DNA of 64,000 bases, from the NCBI GenBank assembly GCA_963725615.1, contig CAVRZO010000015.1, forward strand, positions 75,334 through 139,333. The letters run 5' to 3'. Positions 8,430 through 17,258 of the stretch are shown piece after piece. This DNA is from JAIQFF01 sp963725615. GTDB lineage: Bacteria > Acidobacteriota > Terriglobia > Terriglobales > Acidobacteriaceae. A program made the translations under genes and the position numbers. Numbering within the stretch: position 1 is the stretch's first letter; each line of letters begins with the position of its first letter. Below the pieces are notes generated by a model. The model was given only the letters and a program-made list of their open reading frames with translations, made no database searches and was not told the origin of the DNA.

Positions 8430-9860
8430 ATGTTTGCCAAGATTCAGCGTATTCATTTCGTGGGCATCGGCGGCATCGGCATGAGTGGCATTGCCGAGGT
8501 GCTGCTTAACCTTGGCTACAAGATTTCTGGCTCTGATCTGAAGAGTTCCTCCGTCACCCAGCGGCTGGCGGGATTAGGAGCCACGATCTTTGAAGGTCAT
8601 GCCGCGAACAACATCGTCGGCGCGGAAGTGGTGGTCACCAGTTCGGCGGTCGCGCAAGAGAATCCCGAAGTTGTCGAAGCCCATAAACTCCACATTCCTG
8701 TAATCCCGCGCGCTGAGATGCTGGCTGAGTTGATGCGGCTGAAGTACGGCATCGCGATCGCCGGCATGCACGGCAAGACGACGACTACTTCGATGGTTGC
8801 CGCAGTCCTGGCCGCCGGCGGACTTGATCCGACAGTCGTTGTCGGCGGGCGCGTCGACGCTCTCGGCTCCAACGCACGCATCGGCAAGTCAGAGTACATG
8901 GTCGCAGAGGCCGACGAGAGCGACCGCTCGTTCCTGAAGCTTTCGCCCGTGCTCTCAGTCGTCACCAACATCGACCGCGAGCATATGGATTGTTACCGCA
9001 ACATGCGCGACGTGAAGAAGGCGTTCCTCGACTTCATGGATCATGTGCCCTTTTACGGCGTGGTTGTCGTCTGCAATGACGATGCGCCTTTGCGGAAATT
9101 GCTCCCCCAAATTCGGCGACGCACCGTGACTTACGGGACGCGGCGTGGATCAGATTTTCAGATCAAACTGGGGAATTCGACGTTTGAGTCCGCGGAACGA
9201 CAGCCCATCAGTCATTTTCGTGTAACCTACCACCAAGGAGACCTCGGCGAATTCCGTTTGCATGTGCCCGGAGTGCATAACGTCCTGAATGCGACCGCAG
9301 CCATCGCGGTAGGAATTGGTCTCGACATCAGTGCCGACCACATCCGTACTGCCCTCGAAAATTTTCGCGGCGTGGACCGTCGCTTCCAGTTGCGAGGCAA
9401 GGCCGGGGGCGTCAGCGTAATCGATGATTACGGCCACCACCCTACCGAGATTCGCGCCACCCTGGCGGCGGCGCGGCAGTGCGGTTTCGGCAAGATCCAC
9501 GTCATTTTCCAGCCTCACCGCTACACCCGTACCCGCGATCTCATGGACGAGTTCACCACCGCGTTTCAGGATGCGGACTCGCTGGCCGTCCTCGACATTT
9601 ACGCCGCCAGCGAAGCGCCGATCGAGGGCATCACCGGCGAAGCTCTGGCTCGTAAAATTAAGGAGAAAGGGAAGGTGGCCTCCTACGCCAGCTCCTTTGC
9701 CGATGGAATCGCATTCGCGGTGGCATCCGCCCAGCCGGGAGACATGATTTTGACTCTGGGCGCCGGCAGCGTATCTCAGCTGGGTCCCATGATCCTGGCC
9801 AAACTGCAAGAGAACGAGGCGGCTTCACCTCCACCCCGGACAGCCGTCTCGGCTCCCTGA
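8430..9860 (+). CDS. murC: UDP-N-acetylmuramate-L-alanine ligase MurC
   Basis: A 476-aa ligase that attaches L-alanine to UDP-MurNAc, the first step of stem-peptide synthesis. The N-terminal dinucleotide-like loop HFVGIGGIGMSGIAE, the ATP loop GMHGKTTTTSM near residue 110, the EADESDRSF and TNIDREHMD motifs, and the C-terminal DDYGHHPTEI and QPHRYTRT motifs are all in order. ATG 8430 gives the normal N-terminus. In many bacteria murB or ddl follows murC; here a small membrane protein and ftsQ follow instead. Confidence 0.95.
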   Translation: MFAKIQRIHFVGIGGIGMSGIAEVLLNLGYKISGSDLKSSSVTQRLAGLGATIFEGHAANNIVGAEVVVTSSAVAQENPEVVEAHKLHIPVIPRAEMLAELMRLKYGIAIAGMHGKTTTTSMVAAVLAAGGLDPTVVVGGRVDALGSNARIGKSEYMVAEADESDRSFLKLSPVLSVVTNIDREHMDCYRNMRDVKKAFLDFMDHVPFYGVVVVCNDDAPLRKLLPQIRRRTVTYGTRRGSDFQIKLGNSTFESAERQPISHFRVTYHQGDLGEFRLHVPGVHNVLNATAAIAVGIGLDISADHIRTALENFRGVDRRFQLRGKAGGVSVIDDYGHHPTEIRATLAAARQCGFGKIHVIFQPHRYTRTRDLMDEFTTAFQDADSLAVLDIYAASEAPIEGITGEALARKIKEKGKVASYASSFADGIAFAVASAQPGDMILTLGAGSVSQLGPMILAKLQENEAASPPPRTAVSAP

Positions 9861-9943
9861 GCTCTCCTTCGCCCGCTCACAAAACTCCCAGGCCTGATAA
9901 CGACTTTTTCCCTGGCTCGTCTAATGGAGCAAAGGGAAATGCC

Positions 9944-10384
9944 ATGGAATCCGAAAAAATAACGTATTGGATGACGCTGGGAGTTCTCGCGATGGCCGCT
10001 ACCACCGGGTTCGTGACCGGGCACCGGGGATGGGGTGACCGCATCGCCGACCGCTCTATCGCGATGATGTCGGACGCGTCCGAGAAGGCAAAGAATTATG
10101 CCGAGATAGCGGGCGTGCTGTGGGGAACTAGCGAAGGTGACGCCGTGCGTCCTGCGCAGCTTGAGGCCGCGTTTCAGAATGAATTTCAGGATGACGTCCA
10201 GGATGGAGTCCAGGGCGAGGTCGAGAATCACATGGCCTGTGTGCAACGCGTCCTAGTGCGTCATCAGGCTGAGTTGGCCCGTTTGCAGGCTATGAGAGTG
10301 CAGGTACGGATGCTGAAACGCACCCCGCGCACGATGGTCTGGCCGACCCGAAACCTGGTCATTGAAGTTCCGCAGGCTTTTTAG
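9944..10384 (+). CDS. small single-pass membrane protein of unknown function in the dcw cluster
   Basis: 146 aa. The N-terminus has one likely membrane segment (TYWMTLGVLAMAATTGFV, residues 7-24) followed by a polar region that looks mostly alpha-helical and carries an acidic repeat-like stretch (FQNEFQDDVQDGVQGEVE). The C-terminus is basic (RMLKRTPRTMVWPTRN). I do not recognise a family. It lies 83 bases after murC and before ftsQ on the same strand, the place where murB or ddl is often found, so a role in division or envelope assembly is possible but is inference only. Confidence 0.75.
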   Translation: MESEKITYWMTLGVLAMAATTGFVTGHRGWGDRIADRSIAMMSDASEKAKNYAEIAGVLWGTSEGDAVRPAQLEAAFQNEFQDDVQDGVQGEVENHMACVQRVLVRHQAELARLQAMRVQVRMLKRTPRTMVWPTRNLVIEVPQAF

Positions 10385-10400
10385 CACCCGCCACAAACCA

Positions 10401-10535
10401 CGTAGGGGCAGATGTCCTTATCTGCCAGTCGAGCGCAGCTCGACTGGTTTTGGCGAGCCATGTTTTAGCGAGCATGAAAGACAAAAGCTAGCGGAGCCCT
10501 GCTCCGCCGGGCAGATGAGGACATCTGCCTCTACG
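10401..10535. repeat. CGTAGGGGCAGATGTCC inverted repeat before ftsQ
   Basis: CGTAGGGGCAGATGTCC at the left is answered by GGACATCTGCCTCTACG at the right, with an inner GTCGAGCGCAGCTCGAC stem and GCGGAGCCCTGCTCCGC. The whole unit is palindromic in organisation and matches 62629-62743 closely and 89-228 in part. Confidence 0.85.
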
Positions 10536-10654
10536 CAAGTCGTGAAGCTGCGTTCGCCTGTGCAAAACCAGCCAAATTTTCCTATCTCTCTTGCTCAAAA
10601 GCAGTTATAGTATTTTTGCTCAAGCGATTCCCTGACGACAACTGACCTGAGTTG

Positions 10655-11950
10655 ATGGCGCGGAAATCCGGCCCCACCATCTCGCAGGAAGAGTTGTACC
10701 CACTGGCCGACGAGCCAGGGCGCGAAGAAGCGCAAGATGCGCGCCTGCTCGACTTGGACGTGGAACAGGAAGCCCCATTCCTGCGTGTACAGAAGCGCGT
10801 CTCCGTCCGCCGCGGTTCGCTTCCCAAGAAAACTGTTACTCGCCTGACCTGGGCTGCTGTCGCGCTCGGCGTCGTGGTCATTTGCGGGATGACGGTCGCC
10901 GCGCTCTATCACTATGGCGAACGCTCCTGGCGCTTCCGGGTTGAATCCAGCGACGACATCGACATCAGCGGGCTGCAGAACGTTACGCGCGCGCAGGTCA
11001 TGGAAGTGATGGGCGGAGATATTGGCCGCAACATTTTTTTCGTGCCGCTGGCGCAGCGGAAAACGCAATTGGAACAGATTCCGTGGGTCGAGTCCGCCAG
11101 CGTCATGCGCTTTGTCCCCAACCGGCTGAAGGTGGAAATTCACGAGCGCACGCCAGTCGCTTTCGCGCGTGTCGGAACCAAGATCATGCTCACTGATGCC
11201 GCCGGAACGCTAATGGACTTGCCGGGACGAAAGAAATATTCCTTCCCGGTGATTGTGGGTATGAATAGTGGCGAGCCGCCGTCCACTCGTTCTGCGCGCA
11301 TGAAAATCTACAACGACGTGGTCAGCCAACTCGACGCCGGCGGCGCGCGTTATTCACAAGAGCTCAGTGAAGTCGATCTCTCAGACCCCGAAGACGTGAA
11401 AGTCATGGCCAACCACCACGCGGGCGAGGTGCTCGTCCATCTGGGATCTTCCAACTACCTCGAGCGCTACAAGATCTACGTCACGCACCTGCAGGAATGG
11501 CAGCAGCAATTCGACAAACTGGAATCCGTGGATTTGCGCTACGACCGGCAGATCATCGTGAATCCGGATTTGCAAGGACCGATGAAGCAGCCGCCGCTTT
11601 CCGCCGAAGCCGCCAAGAAAGCCATGGCGGCCGGAGTGAAGCCAGCCGCGCTGATTACTCGAATCCCAACTGTTCCCCGGCCATCTCCGACCCTGGCGGT
11701 GAAAACAGCAGGGCCAGCGCCTGCGAAACCGACGCCAGCCAAACCAGTCGCAAGTGTAAAAACCGCCAAGGCTGGTCATCACAAGCCACGCGTCCGCTGG
11801 GCCAGGAGCTCGACTAAGGGCAGAGCAAAGGCAAAGGCTGGCGTCGCTGCAGCCGCTAAGACGCAGCCCAAGCCGGCGCTTAAATCTGTAGCTACCGTCA
11901 AGCCGGCGGCGAAGCCAAGCCCGGCAATTGCTAAGGGAGAAACACAATAG
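10655..11950 (+). CDS. ftsQ: cell division protein FtsQ (POTRA domain) with long Ala/Pro/Lys-rich tail
   Basis: A 431-aa bitopic membrane protein. A cytoplasmic N-terminus of about 60 residues is followed by a membrane helix (AVALGVVVICGMTVAALYHY, about 65-86). A POTRA domain comes next, starting DIDISGLQNVTRAQVMEVMG and including IPWVESASVMRFVPNRLKVE and VEIHERTPVAF, then the FtsQ beta domain with VDLRYDRQIIV. FtsQ bridges divisome proteins in the periplasm. After about residue 325 it continues for about 100 residues of Ala, Pro, Lys and Arg, giving a very basic low-complexity periplasmic tail that most FtsQ proteins lack. ATG 10655 is used; a TTG lies directly before it. The gene ends 2 bases before ftsA. 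Confidence 0.88.
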   Translation: MARKSGPTISQEELYPLADEPGREEAQDARLLDLDVEQEAPFLRVQKRVSVRRGSLPKKTVTRLTWAAVALGVVVICGMTVAALYHYGERSWRFRVESSDDIDISGLQNVTRAQVMEVMGGDIGRNIFFVPLAQRKTQLEQIPWVESASVMRFVPNRLKVEIHERTPVAFARVGTKIMLTDAAGTLMDLPGRKKYSFPVIVGMNSGEPPSTRSARMKIYNDVVSQLDAGGARYSQELSEVDLSDPEDVKVMANHHAGEVLVHLGSSNYLERYKIYVTHLQEWQQQFDKLESVDLRYDRQIIVNPDLQGPMKQPPLSAEAAKKAMAAGVKPAALITRIPTVPRPSPTLAVKTAGPAPAKPTPAKPVASVKTAKAGHHKPRVRWARSSTKGRAKAKAGVAAAAKTQPKPALKSVATVKPAAKPSPAIAKGETQ

Positions 11951-11952
11951 GA

Positions 11953-13173
11953 ATGGCCAACCAGCACGAGCATCTTCTGACCGCAATCGACGTAGGCAGT
12001 GCCAAGACCTGCGCGCTGGTCGCGGAAATTACCGACAATGGTTTGCGCTATCGCGGTCACGGCGTAGCGGAATCGCGCGGCTCGCGCAAGGGCGTCATTG
12101 TGGACCTGGACAAAGCCATAGGTTCGATCCAGAAGGCGGTGGAGCAGGCTGAAGACGTGGCGGGAGCTCCGATCGAGCATGCTTTGCTGGGCATGGCCGG
12201 CGCACACGCCCGCGGCATCAACAGCCACGGGGGCCTGAGCTTCGGTGCCCGGGCGCGTGAAATTGGCCGTGAGGAGCTGCGCGCTGCAGTGGACAAGGCT
12301 CGCGCCATTCCCCTACCCGACGATCGCGAAATACTGCACCTGCTGCCGCAAGAATTTATTCTCGACGACCAGACCGGCGTCAACGATCCGCTGGGCATGA
12401 TGGCCGCCCGGCTCGAAGTGCGAGTGCACATGGTGACGGTCGCTTCCAGCGCTCTGCAGAACGTGGTCACAGCAGTAAATCGCGCAGGGGTCCACGTTGA
12501 CGACACCGTGTTCGAACCCCTGGCCTGCGCCGATGCCGTGTTACGAGCCGACGAGCGGGAGCTGGGCGTCTGTCTCGCCGACTTGGGCGCCGGATCCACC
12601 AGCATCATCGTTTTTCAGGAAGGCGCAGTCGCTCACACCGGAGTGATTCCGATTGGCGGAGACCACTTCACCAGCGATCTCTCGGTGGGACTCTGCACTC
12701 CGGTGGCCGAGGCCGAGAAAATCAAGCGGCTCTACGGCAATGCCATTGTGACGCTGATCCCCGAGGGAAATGAAGTCGAGGTTCCCTCGGTCGGGGACCG
12801 TCCGTCGCGGCTGATTTCGCAGCGCATGGTCGGAGAAATCCTCGAGCCTCGCGCCCGCGAATTGTTTGAGATGCTGCGTGACAATTTGCGGCACGCAGGA
12901 ATGTTCGAGCTCTGCGTAGGCGGCATCGTGCTGACGGGCGGCGGCTGCCGATTGCCTGGCATTCTCGAAATCGCGGAGTCCGTGCTGCATCGTCCACTGC
13001 GCCTGGCGTGGCCTGTGCCGTTGGCAAAAATGCCATCCACGCTGGCCGAGCCGGAGTTCGCCACAGTTCTGGGCATGGTTTTCTACGGACACCGCGCCCG
13101 CATCGCCCGTGGAATTCAGAACGGACGCTGGAGTTCGAAGCTAAAGGCCATGTTCGTAGGAAAGGGAGCGTAG
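11953..13173 (+). CDS. ftsA: cell division protein FtsA
   Basis: A 406-aa actin-like ATPase that tethers FtsZ filaments to the membrane. The phosphate-1 motif AIDVGSAKTCALVAE is at the N-terminus, phosphate-2 CLADLGAGSTS near residue 208, and the adenosine motif GIVLTGGGCRLPG near 325. The 1C subdomain (about residues 85-165) is present. The C-terminus (GRWSSKLKAMFVG) is short, basic and amphipathic, as expected for the membrane-targeting helix. It follows ftsQ by 2 bases and precedes ftsZ, the classic order. Confidence 0.93.
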   Translation: MANQHEHLLTAIDVGSAKTCALVAEITDNGLRYRGHGVAESRGSRKGVIVDLDKAIGSIQKAVEQAEDVAGAPIEHALLGMAGAHARGINSHGGLSFGARAREIGREELRAAVDKARAIPLPDDREILHLLPQEFILDDQTGVNDPLGMMAARLEVRVHMVTVASSALQNVVTAVNRAGVHVDDTVFEPLACADAVLRADERELGVCLADLGAGSTSIIVFQEGAVAHTGVIPIGGDHFTSDLSVGLCTPVAEAEKIKRLYGNAIVTLIPEGNEVEVPSVGDRPSRLISQRMVGEILEPRARELFEMLRDNLRHAGMFELCVGGIVLTGGGCRLPGILEIAESVLHRPLRLAWPVPLAKMPSTLAEPEFATVLGMVFYGHRARIARGIQNGRWSSKLKAMFVGKGA

Positions 13174-13180
13174 GCATTTG

Positions 13181-13275
13181 TAACGCCGGCATCCTGCCGG
13201 CTGTCCCGAGGGCGTCTCGCCCTCGGCGGTGTGGGCGACACGCCCCCACGACAGCCGCCGGGATGGCGGCGCTAC
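13181..13275. repeat. GCCGGCATCCTGCCGGC-type repeat between ftsA and ftsZ
   Basis: GTAACGCCGGCATCCTGCCGG, GGGCGTCTCGCCCTCGG and a mirrored GCCGCCGGGATGGCGGCGC make several nested palindromes. A second copy sits directly after ftsZ (14588-14697), so ftsZ is flanked by two copies in the same orientation. Confidence 0.8.
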
Positions 13276-13350
13276 TTGGCGAAGCATGGGACGAGATCCG
13301 GAGATCGGGAGACAGAACAGAGCAAGAAAAATCCACTGAAGGCGGCGTAC

Positions 13351-14580
13351 ATGAAAAAAGATAACGACATTCGCATCAGCTTCAACGAAGACACCCGCAA
13401 CGACGCCAAAATCAAGGTCATCGGCGTAGGTGGAGGCGGGAACAACGCGGTCAACCGCATGATCGATTCCGGCATGGAAGGAATCGAATTCGTGGTTGCG
13501 AACACCGACCTGCAGGCGTTGCGCATGTCACGTGCGCCCATGAAGATCCAGCTCGGGGTGAAACTCACCAACGGTCTGGGCGCCGGTGCCAACCCGGAAG
13601 TCGGGCGGAAAGCCGCACTCGAGGACTCCGAGAAGATCATCGAGGCTCTGGAAGGCGCTGACATGGTATTTGTCACAGCCGGTCTCGGGGGCGGCACGGG
13701 AACCGGAGCCGCACCCATCATTGCCTCGCTCGCCAGCGAGATGGGAGCGCTCACCGTCGCCGTCGTCACGAAGCCATTCGCCTTCGAAGGCAAACGCCGC
13801 ATGCAGCAAGCCGAGCGCGGCATCGCTGAGCTGATGGATTCGGTCGACACCACCATTGTCATCCCCAACGAAAAGTTGCTGGCGGTTGCCCAGGACGCGG
13901 GCTTCTTCGAGTCATTCCGCGTCGCCGATGACATCCTTCGCCAAGGCGTGCAAGGCATTTCCGACATCATCACCATACCGGGCATCATCAATCGCGACTT
14001 CGCCGACGTGAAAGCGATTATGGCAGGCATGGGGTATGCCGTCATGGGTACGGCCACAGCCAGTGGCGCACGGCGGGCGGTTGACGCCGCACAAAAGGCG
14101 ATTGCCTCTCCGCTGCTCGAAGCGGGCGCAATCGATGGCGCACGCGGCATTCTCATCAACATCACGGGTTCCACTTCGCTCAAGTTGGCGGAAGTGCAGG
14201 AGGCTTGCAGCATCATTCAGGGTGCAGCCCACGAAGATGCCAACATCATTTTCGGCGCCGTGCTCGACGAAAAGGCCAAGGACGCGGTCAAGATCACAGT
14301 GATCGCAACCGGGTTCAAGGACTCCGACATTCGGCGAAGGCAGGCGGAGGTCCAGAGCGGGTACGTCGTTTCCTCGTTCGCGGAGGAGCCGGAGCCTGAA
14401 TATCGACTCGAGCCCCCACGTCCGCCTATCGTGATGGAGGAGGCAACACCGCGTGCGATGGCCGCCTCCCATACCGAAGGCGTGGCCGTCGACACGCTGC
14501 GGGACGCTATGATCGCCAACTTCGAGAAGGAAGACCTCGACGTCCCGGCGTTCCTGCGCAAGCGCACCGAAATAAGCTAG
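13351..14580 (+). CDS. ftsZ: cell division GTPase FtsZ
   Basis: A tubulin-like GTPase of 409 aa that forms the cytokinetic ring. The start of the GTP-binding fold is KVIGVGGGGNNAVNRMI, the tubulin signature GLGGGTGTGAAP is near residue 112, and the T7 loop region NRDFADVKAIM contains the catalytic aspartate. The protein ends with a variable linker and the conserved C-terminal peptide DVPAFLRKR, which binds FtsA and other partners. ATG 13351 is chosen because upstream in-frame codons fall inside the intergenic repeat. It begins MKKDNDIRISF. Confidence 0.96.
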   Translation: MKKDNDIRISFNEDTRNDAKIKVIGVGGGGNNAVNRMIDSGMEGIEFVVANTDLQALRMSRAPMKIQLGVKLTNGLGAGANPEVGRKAALEDSEKIIEALEGADMVFVTAGLGGGTGTGAAPIIASLASEMGALTVAVVTKPFAFEGKRRMQQAERGIAELMDSVDTTIVIPNEKLLAVAQDAGFFESFRVADDILRQGVQGISDIITIPGIINRDFADVKAIMAGMGYAVMGTATASGARRAVDAAQKAIASPLLEAGAIDGARGILINITGSTSLKLAEVQEACSIIQGAAHEDANIIFGAVLDEKAKDAVKITVIATGFKDSDIRRRQAEVQSGYVVSSFAEEPEPEYRLEPPRPPIVMEEATPRAMAASHTEGVAVDTLRDAMIANFEKEDLDVPAFLRKRTEIS

Positions 14581-14587
14581 GAATTTC

Positions 14588-14697
14588 GTAGCGCCGGCCT
14601 CCTGCCGGCTGTCCCGAAGGCGTCTCGCCCTCGGCGGTGGGGCGCTCCGCGGTGCGGGCGGGACGCCCCCACGGCAGCCGCTGGGACGGCGGCGCCA
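14588..14697. repeat. GCCGGC-type repeat after ftsZ
   Basis: Near-identical in organisation to 13181-13275 (GTAGCGCCGGCCTCCTGCCGG, GGCGTCTCGCCCTCGG, then GCAGCCGCTGGGACGGCGGCGC). It is the second copy flanking ftsZ. No T tract follows, so it is not a classical terminator. Confidence 0.8.
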
Positions 14698-14765
14698 CTC
14701 CAAATCTCTCTGCTGTCTTTTTGCGTCTACCTCACGTCTAAATGCCTGCTGACGGAGAAACGCCG

Positions 14766-15341
14766 ATGAAACGCCTTCTGCTGTTCTGCCTAACAATTGT
14801 TGTATGTCTAGGACTCATCCAGGCAGCGGCTCCGGAGCCGGAGTCGGGCAAGCCGCAGTACACCGGCAATAATCAGTTGCTTCCACCCAAGAACTTCCGC
14901 GAATGGATCTTTCTGTCTTCTGGCCTGGGCATGAGCTATAGCCCGGGAAGTATGGACCACCAGATGTTCACTAACGTCTTTGTGCCGCAGTGGGCCTACG
15001 CCAAGTTTTTGCAGAGCGGGAAGTGGCCGGACAAAACGGTCTTCATGGTCGAGGAGCGAGGCTCCGAAACCAAAGGCTCGATCAACAAAGTTGGACACTT
15101 TCAGACCGATCTCATGGGATATGGCGTGGAAGTGAAGGACGAGACCCGCTTCCCAGACAAGTGGGCCTATTTCAACTTCGATGAAACCTCGAAATCAGCA
15201 CAAGCCAATCCCAAAAATGCCTGCTGGCAATGCCATGAGGACCACGCCGCCGTTGAACATTCCTTCGTGCAGTTTTATCCCACGCTGAAACCGGTAGCGA
15301 AGAAGTTCGGCACTTACAAGGAATCGGCCGAGAATCCGTAG
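14766..15341 (+). CDS. secreted cytochrome P460-like c-type haem protein
   Basis: A 191-aa protein with a signal peptide (MKRLLLFCLTIVVCLGLIQ, cut after about residue 21). The body matches the cytochrome P460 fold: NNQLLPPKNFREWIFLSSGLG near the start, GHFQTDLMGYGVEVKDE in the middle and a single c-haem motif CWQCH at about residues 152-156 near the C-terminus. Family members bind one haem in the periplasm; some oxidise hydroxylamine or NO, while the role of acidobacterial members is unknown. ATG 14766 follows GGAG with good spacing and starts the signal peptide. An in-frame ATG at 14742 is less likely. Confidence 0.82.
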   Translation: MKRLLLFCLTIVVCLGLIQAAAPEPESGKPQYTGNNQLLPPKNFREWIFLSSGLGMSYSPGSMDHQMFTNVFVPQWAYAKFLQSGKWPDKTVFMVEERGSETKGSINKVGHFQTDLMGYGVEVKDETRFPDKWAYFNFDETSKSAQANPKNACWQCHEDHAAVEHSFVQFYPTLKPVAKKFGTYKESAENP

Positions 15342-15344
15342 TCT

Positions 15345-15473
15345 CGTGTGGGGCGGACACTCTTGTCCGCCGCCTTGACCTTGCTGTATTTGTTCGAAGC
15401 CTGCCAAGGCCTTCGTGACCACTGAAAACAGAATCAACTTCAAGAGCGGCGGACAGGAGTCTCGCCCCACACG
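15345..15473. repeat. CGTGTGGGGCGGAC inverted repeat
   Basis: CGTGTGGGGCGGACACTC and TGTCCGCCGC at the left are mirrored by GCGGCGGACAGGAGTC and GCCCCACACG at the right, about 75 bases apart. It has the same organisation as 35530-35640. It lies between convergent genes and could form a cruciform or bidirectional terminator. Confidence 0.8.
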
Positions 15474-15475
15474 TG

Positions 15476-16289
15476 TTAGCGGCAGAATCGTTGGATATCC
15501 GGGGTAGGCGGCGCTGGGACCAAGTCGAACTCGCCCGCCCAGCCAGTGCATCCGCGCGAGACCACAGCTCGGCTGACGGACGGCTCGAGATCGCGAGCCT
15601 TGCTCTTTGCCTCCTCAGCGCGATTGCTGCCCAGTGCGCCTTCCAGCGCCGCAAGATCGTCGGCAACAGCCTGGTTGCCCGCATCGAAACTAGTCAATAG
15701 CCAGACATAGGCCTCGAACTGATCCTGGGCTACTCCTCGGCCATCTTTGAGAAGTTCGCCTAGCTGCGCTTGCGCTTGAGGCAAGCCTTGCATCGCAGCT
15801 TTGCGGAACCACTCCGCCGCTTTCGCATAGTCATTTCTTTCCAGCCGGATCAGACCCAGCAGCTGTTGTCCAAAGGGATTCCCCCTGGTTTGCGGCTTTC
15901 TGTAGCCATAACTCGGCCGCATTGAGGTCTCGCGGAATTCCGTTTCCGTTGTAGTAGAGACGCCCCAGCAACCACTCAGCCAGACGATCATCCTGTTTGG
16001 CTGCCTTCTTGTACCAGTCGGCTGCTTGCCCGGAATCTTGCGACACCACTGATCCAGTGTCATGAAAATATCCCAAAGCAACTTGCGCCGGAGGATAGCC
16101 CAATTCAGCCGAGCGGCGAAGGTAGTCCAGACCGTTGAGATCATTGCGACTGATGCCCACGCCCATCCGGCTGTTCATTCCCTTCTCGTAAAGCTGTGGG
16201 GCATTAAGGCCGAGTGTAGGAGTCTGAGGAAAGGCAGCCAGACTAAGTATCAGGCAGATCAGCAGCAAGCAAGGAATACGGCAACGCAT
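15476..16289 (-). pseudogene. secreted Sel1/TPR-repeat protein, frameshifted
   Basis: Read on the minus strand from ATG 16289 the protein starts with a signal peptide (MRCRIPCLLLICLILSLAAF). It continues through Sel1 repeats: GLDYLRRSAELGYPPAQVAL, AADWYKKAAKQDDRLAEWLL, AAELWLQKAANQG. The repeats then continue in another frame: FGQQLLGLIRLERNDY, AAEWFRKAAMQGLPQAQAQL. The break is one extra base in the C5 run at 15881-15885 (plus strand); removing one C restores a single frame of about 270 aa. Sel1 repeats mediate protein-protein contacts. It is either a recent pseudogene or a homopolymer error. Confidence 0.8.
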
Positions 16290-16454
16290 ATGCACCTTTC
16301 CAACGGCAATGGTCGTTGATCGGTCGTCTTTGGTCAAAACACCGCAGGACATGCACCCCCACCGGTTAGAGATGTCATTTAAGCCTAGATCGATGTGGGG
16401 TTAAAGGGAGAGACGAAAGGCGGGTAGCTGACGACGGACGACTCGACGACTATT

Positions 16455-17258
16455 TCAATCCAGCCTGACCAAAAATACTTTGCCTTCAGCCGCCTTGGTG
16501 TCGCGGGCGACTTCTTCCGCTCGCGCGCGGTCGTCCTGCAATACTCTGACCCGCACCCACCAGTCCCCAACCGGACTGCCGAAGCTCAGCACCTTGGCTG
16601 TCCTGTAGCGCCGGGAAAGCCGGCTGGCCATCGAGCGCGCGTCGCCTTCGTCGGGGAAGGAGCCGATTTGCACTGCCCATCTTCCACCGTGGTCGAACGG
16701 CACCGGCGTGCGCAACACCTCCAGCCGGACCTTGGCCACGCCTGCCTGCCATATGTCAGCCTGCTTCGCCGCGGCTAATGAGAGATCGACAATTCGCCCT
16801 TCCACGAAGGGTCCGCGATCGGTGATTCGCACGACCGTGAAATGTCCGGTCTTGAGGTTCGTGACTCGCACGGTTGATCCCAGGGGAAGAGTACGGTGGG
16901 CCGCAGTCAGCGCATGCATGTCATAGATTTCGCCATTCGAACCGCGGCGATTGTGATACGGGGCCCCGTACCAACTAGCGTTGCCAGTTTCGACGGAGAG
17001 AGGCTTTGTTCCTTCGGGAACGGAAAGTTCGCGGGTGATCTCGTCCGCCTTTTCCTGTTTTTTGTCTGCCTTGGACGGCGGGGTCGCTTCGCCACGTGTC
17101 GGCGCAGAGGCCATGGGTGTTGGCGCGCTGGCCGGTGGTGCCGCCATCGGCGGAGGCGCAGGCGGATTGACCCGCGCCTGCTTCTTCCCGCCGCAGCCGC
17201 TCAGAGTGACTACAACCAGGACTACCGCCAGAACGTAGGCGGACGGGCGCCCCGTCAT
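16455..17258 (-). CDS. rlpA: RlpA-like septal lytic transglycosylase lipoprotein with SPOR domain
   Basis: A 267-aa lipoprotein. The signal peptide ends in the lipobox LSGC (residues 19-22), followed by a Pro/Ala-rich linker. The double-psi beta-barrel domain at about 100-180 reads GNASWYGAPYHNRRGSNGE, TLPLGSTVRVTNL and RITDRGPFVEGRIVDLS, with the catalytic-type Asp in ITDRGP. The C-terminal SPOR domain (about 190-267) starts GGRWAVQIGSFPDEGDA and binds denuded glycan at the septum. RlpA enzymes cleave such glycans during division. The start overlaps the stop of the upstream small gene by four bases, so the two are co-translated. Confidence 0.92.
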   Translation of the reverse strand: MTGRPSAYVLAVVLVVVTLSGCGGKKQARVNPPAPPPMAAPPASAPTPMASAPTRGEATPPSKADKKQEKADEITRELSVPEGTKPLSVETGNASWYGAPYHNRRGSNGEIYDMHALTAAHRTLPLGSTVRVTNLKTGHFTVVRITDRGPFVEGRIVDLSLAAAKQADIWQAGVAKVRLEVLRTPVPFDHGGRWAVQIGSFPDEGDARSMASRLSRRYRTAKVLSFGSPVGDWWVRVRVLQDDRARAEEVARDTKAAEGKVFLVRLD

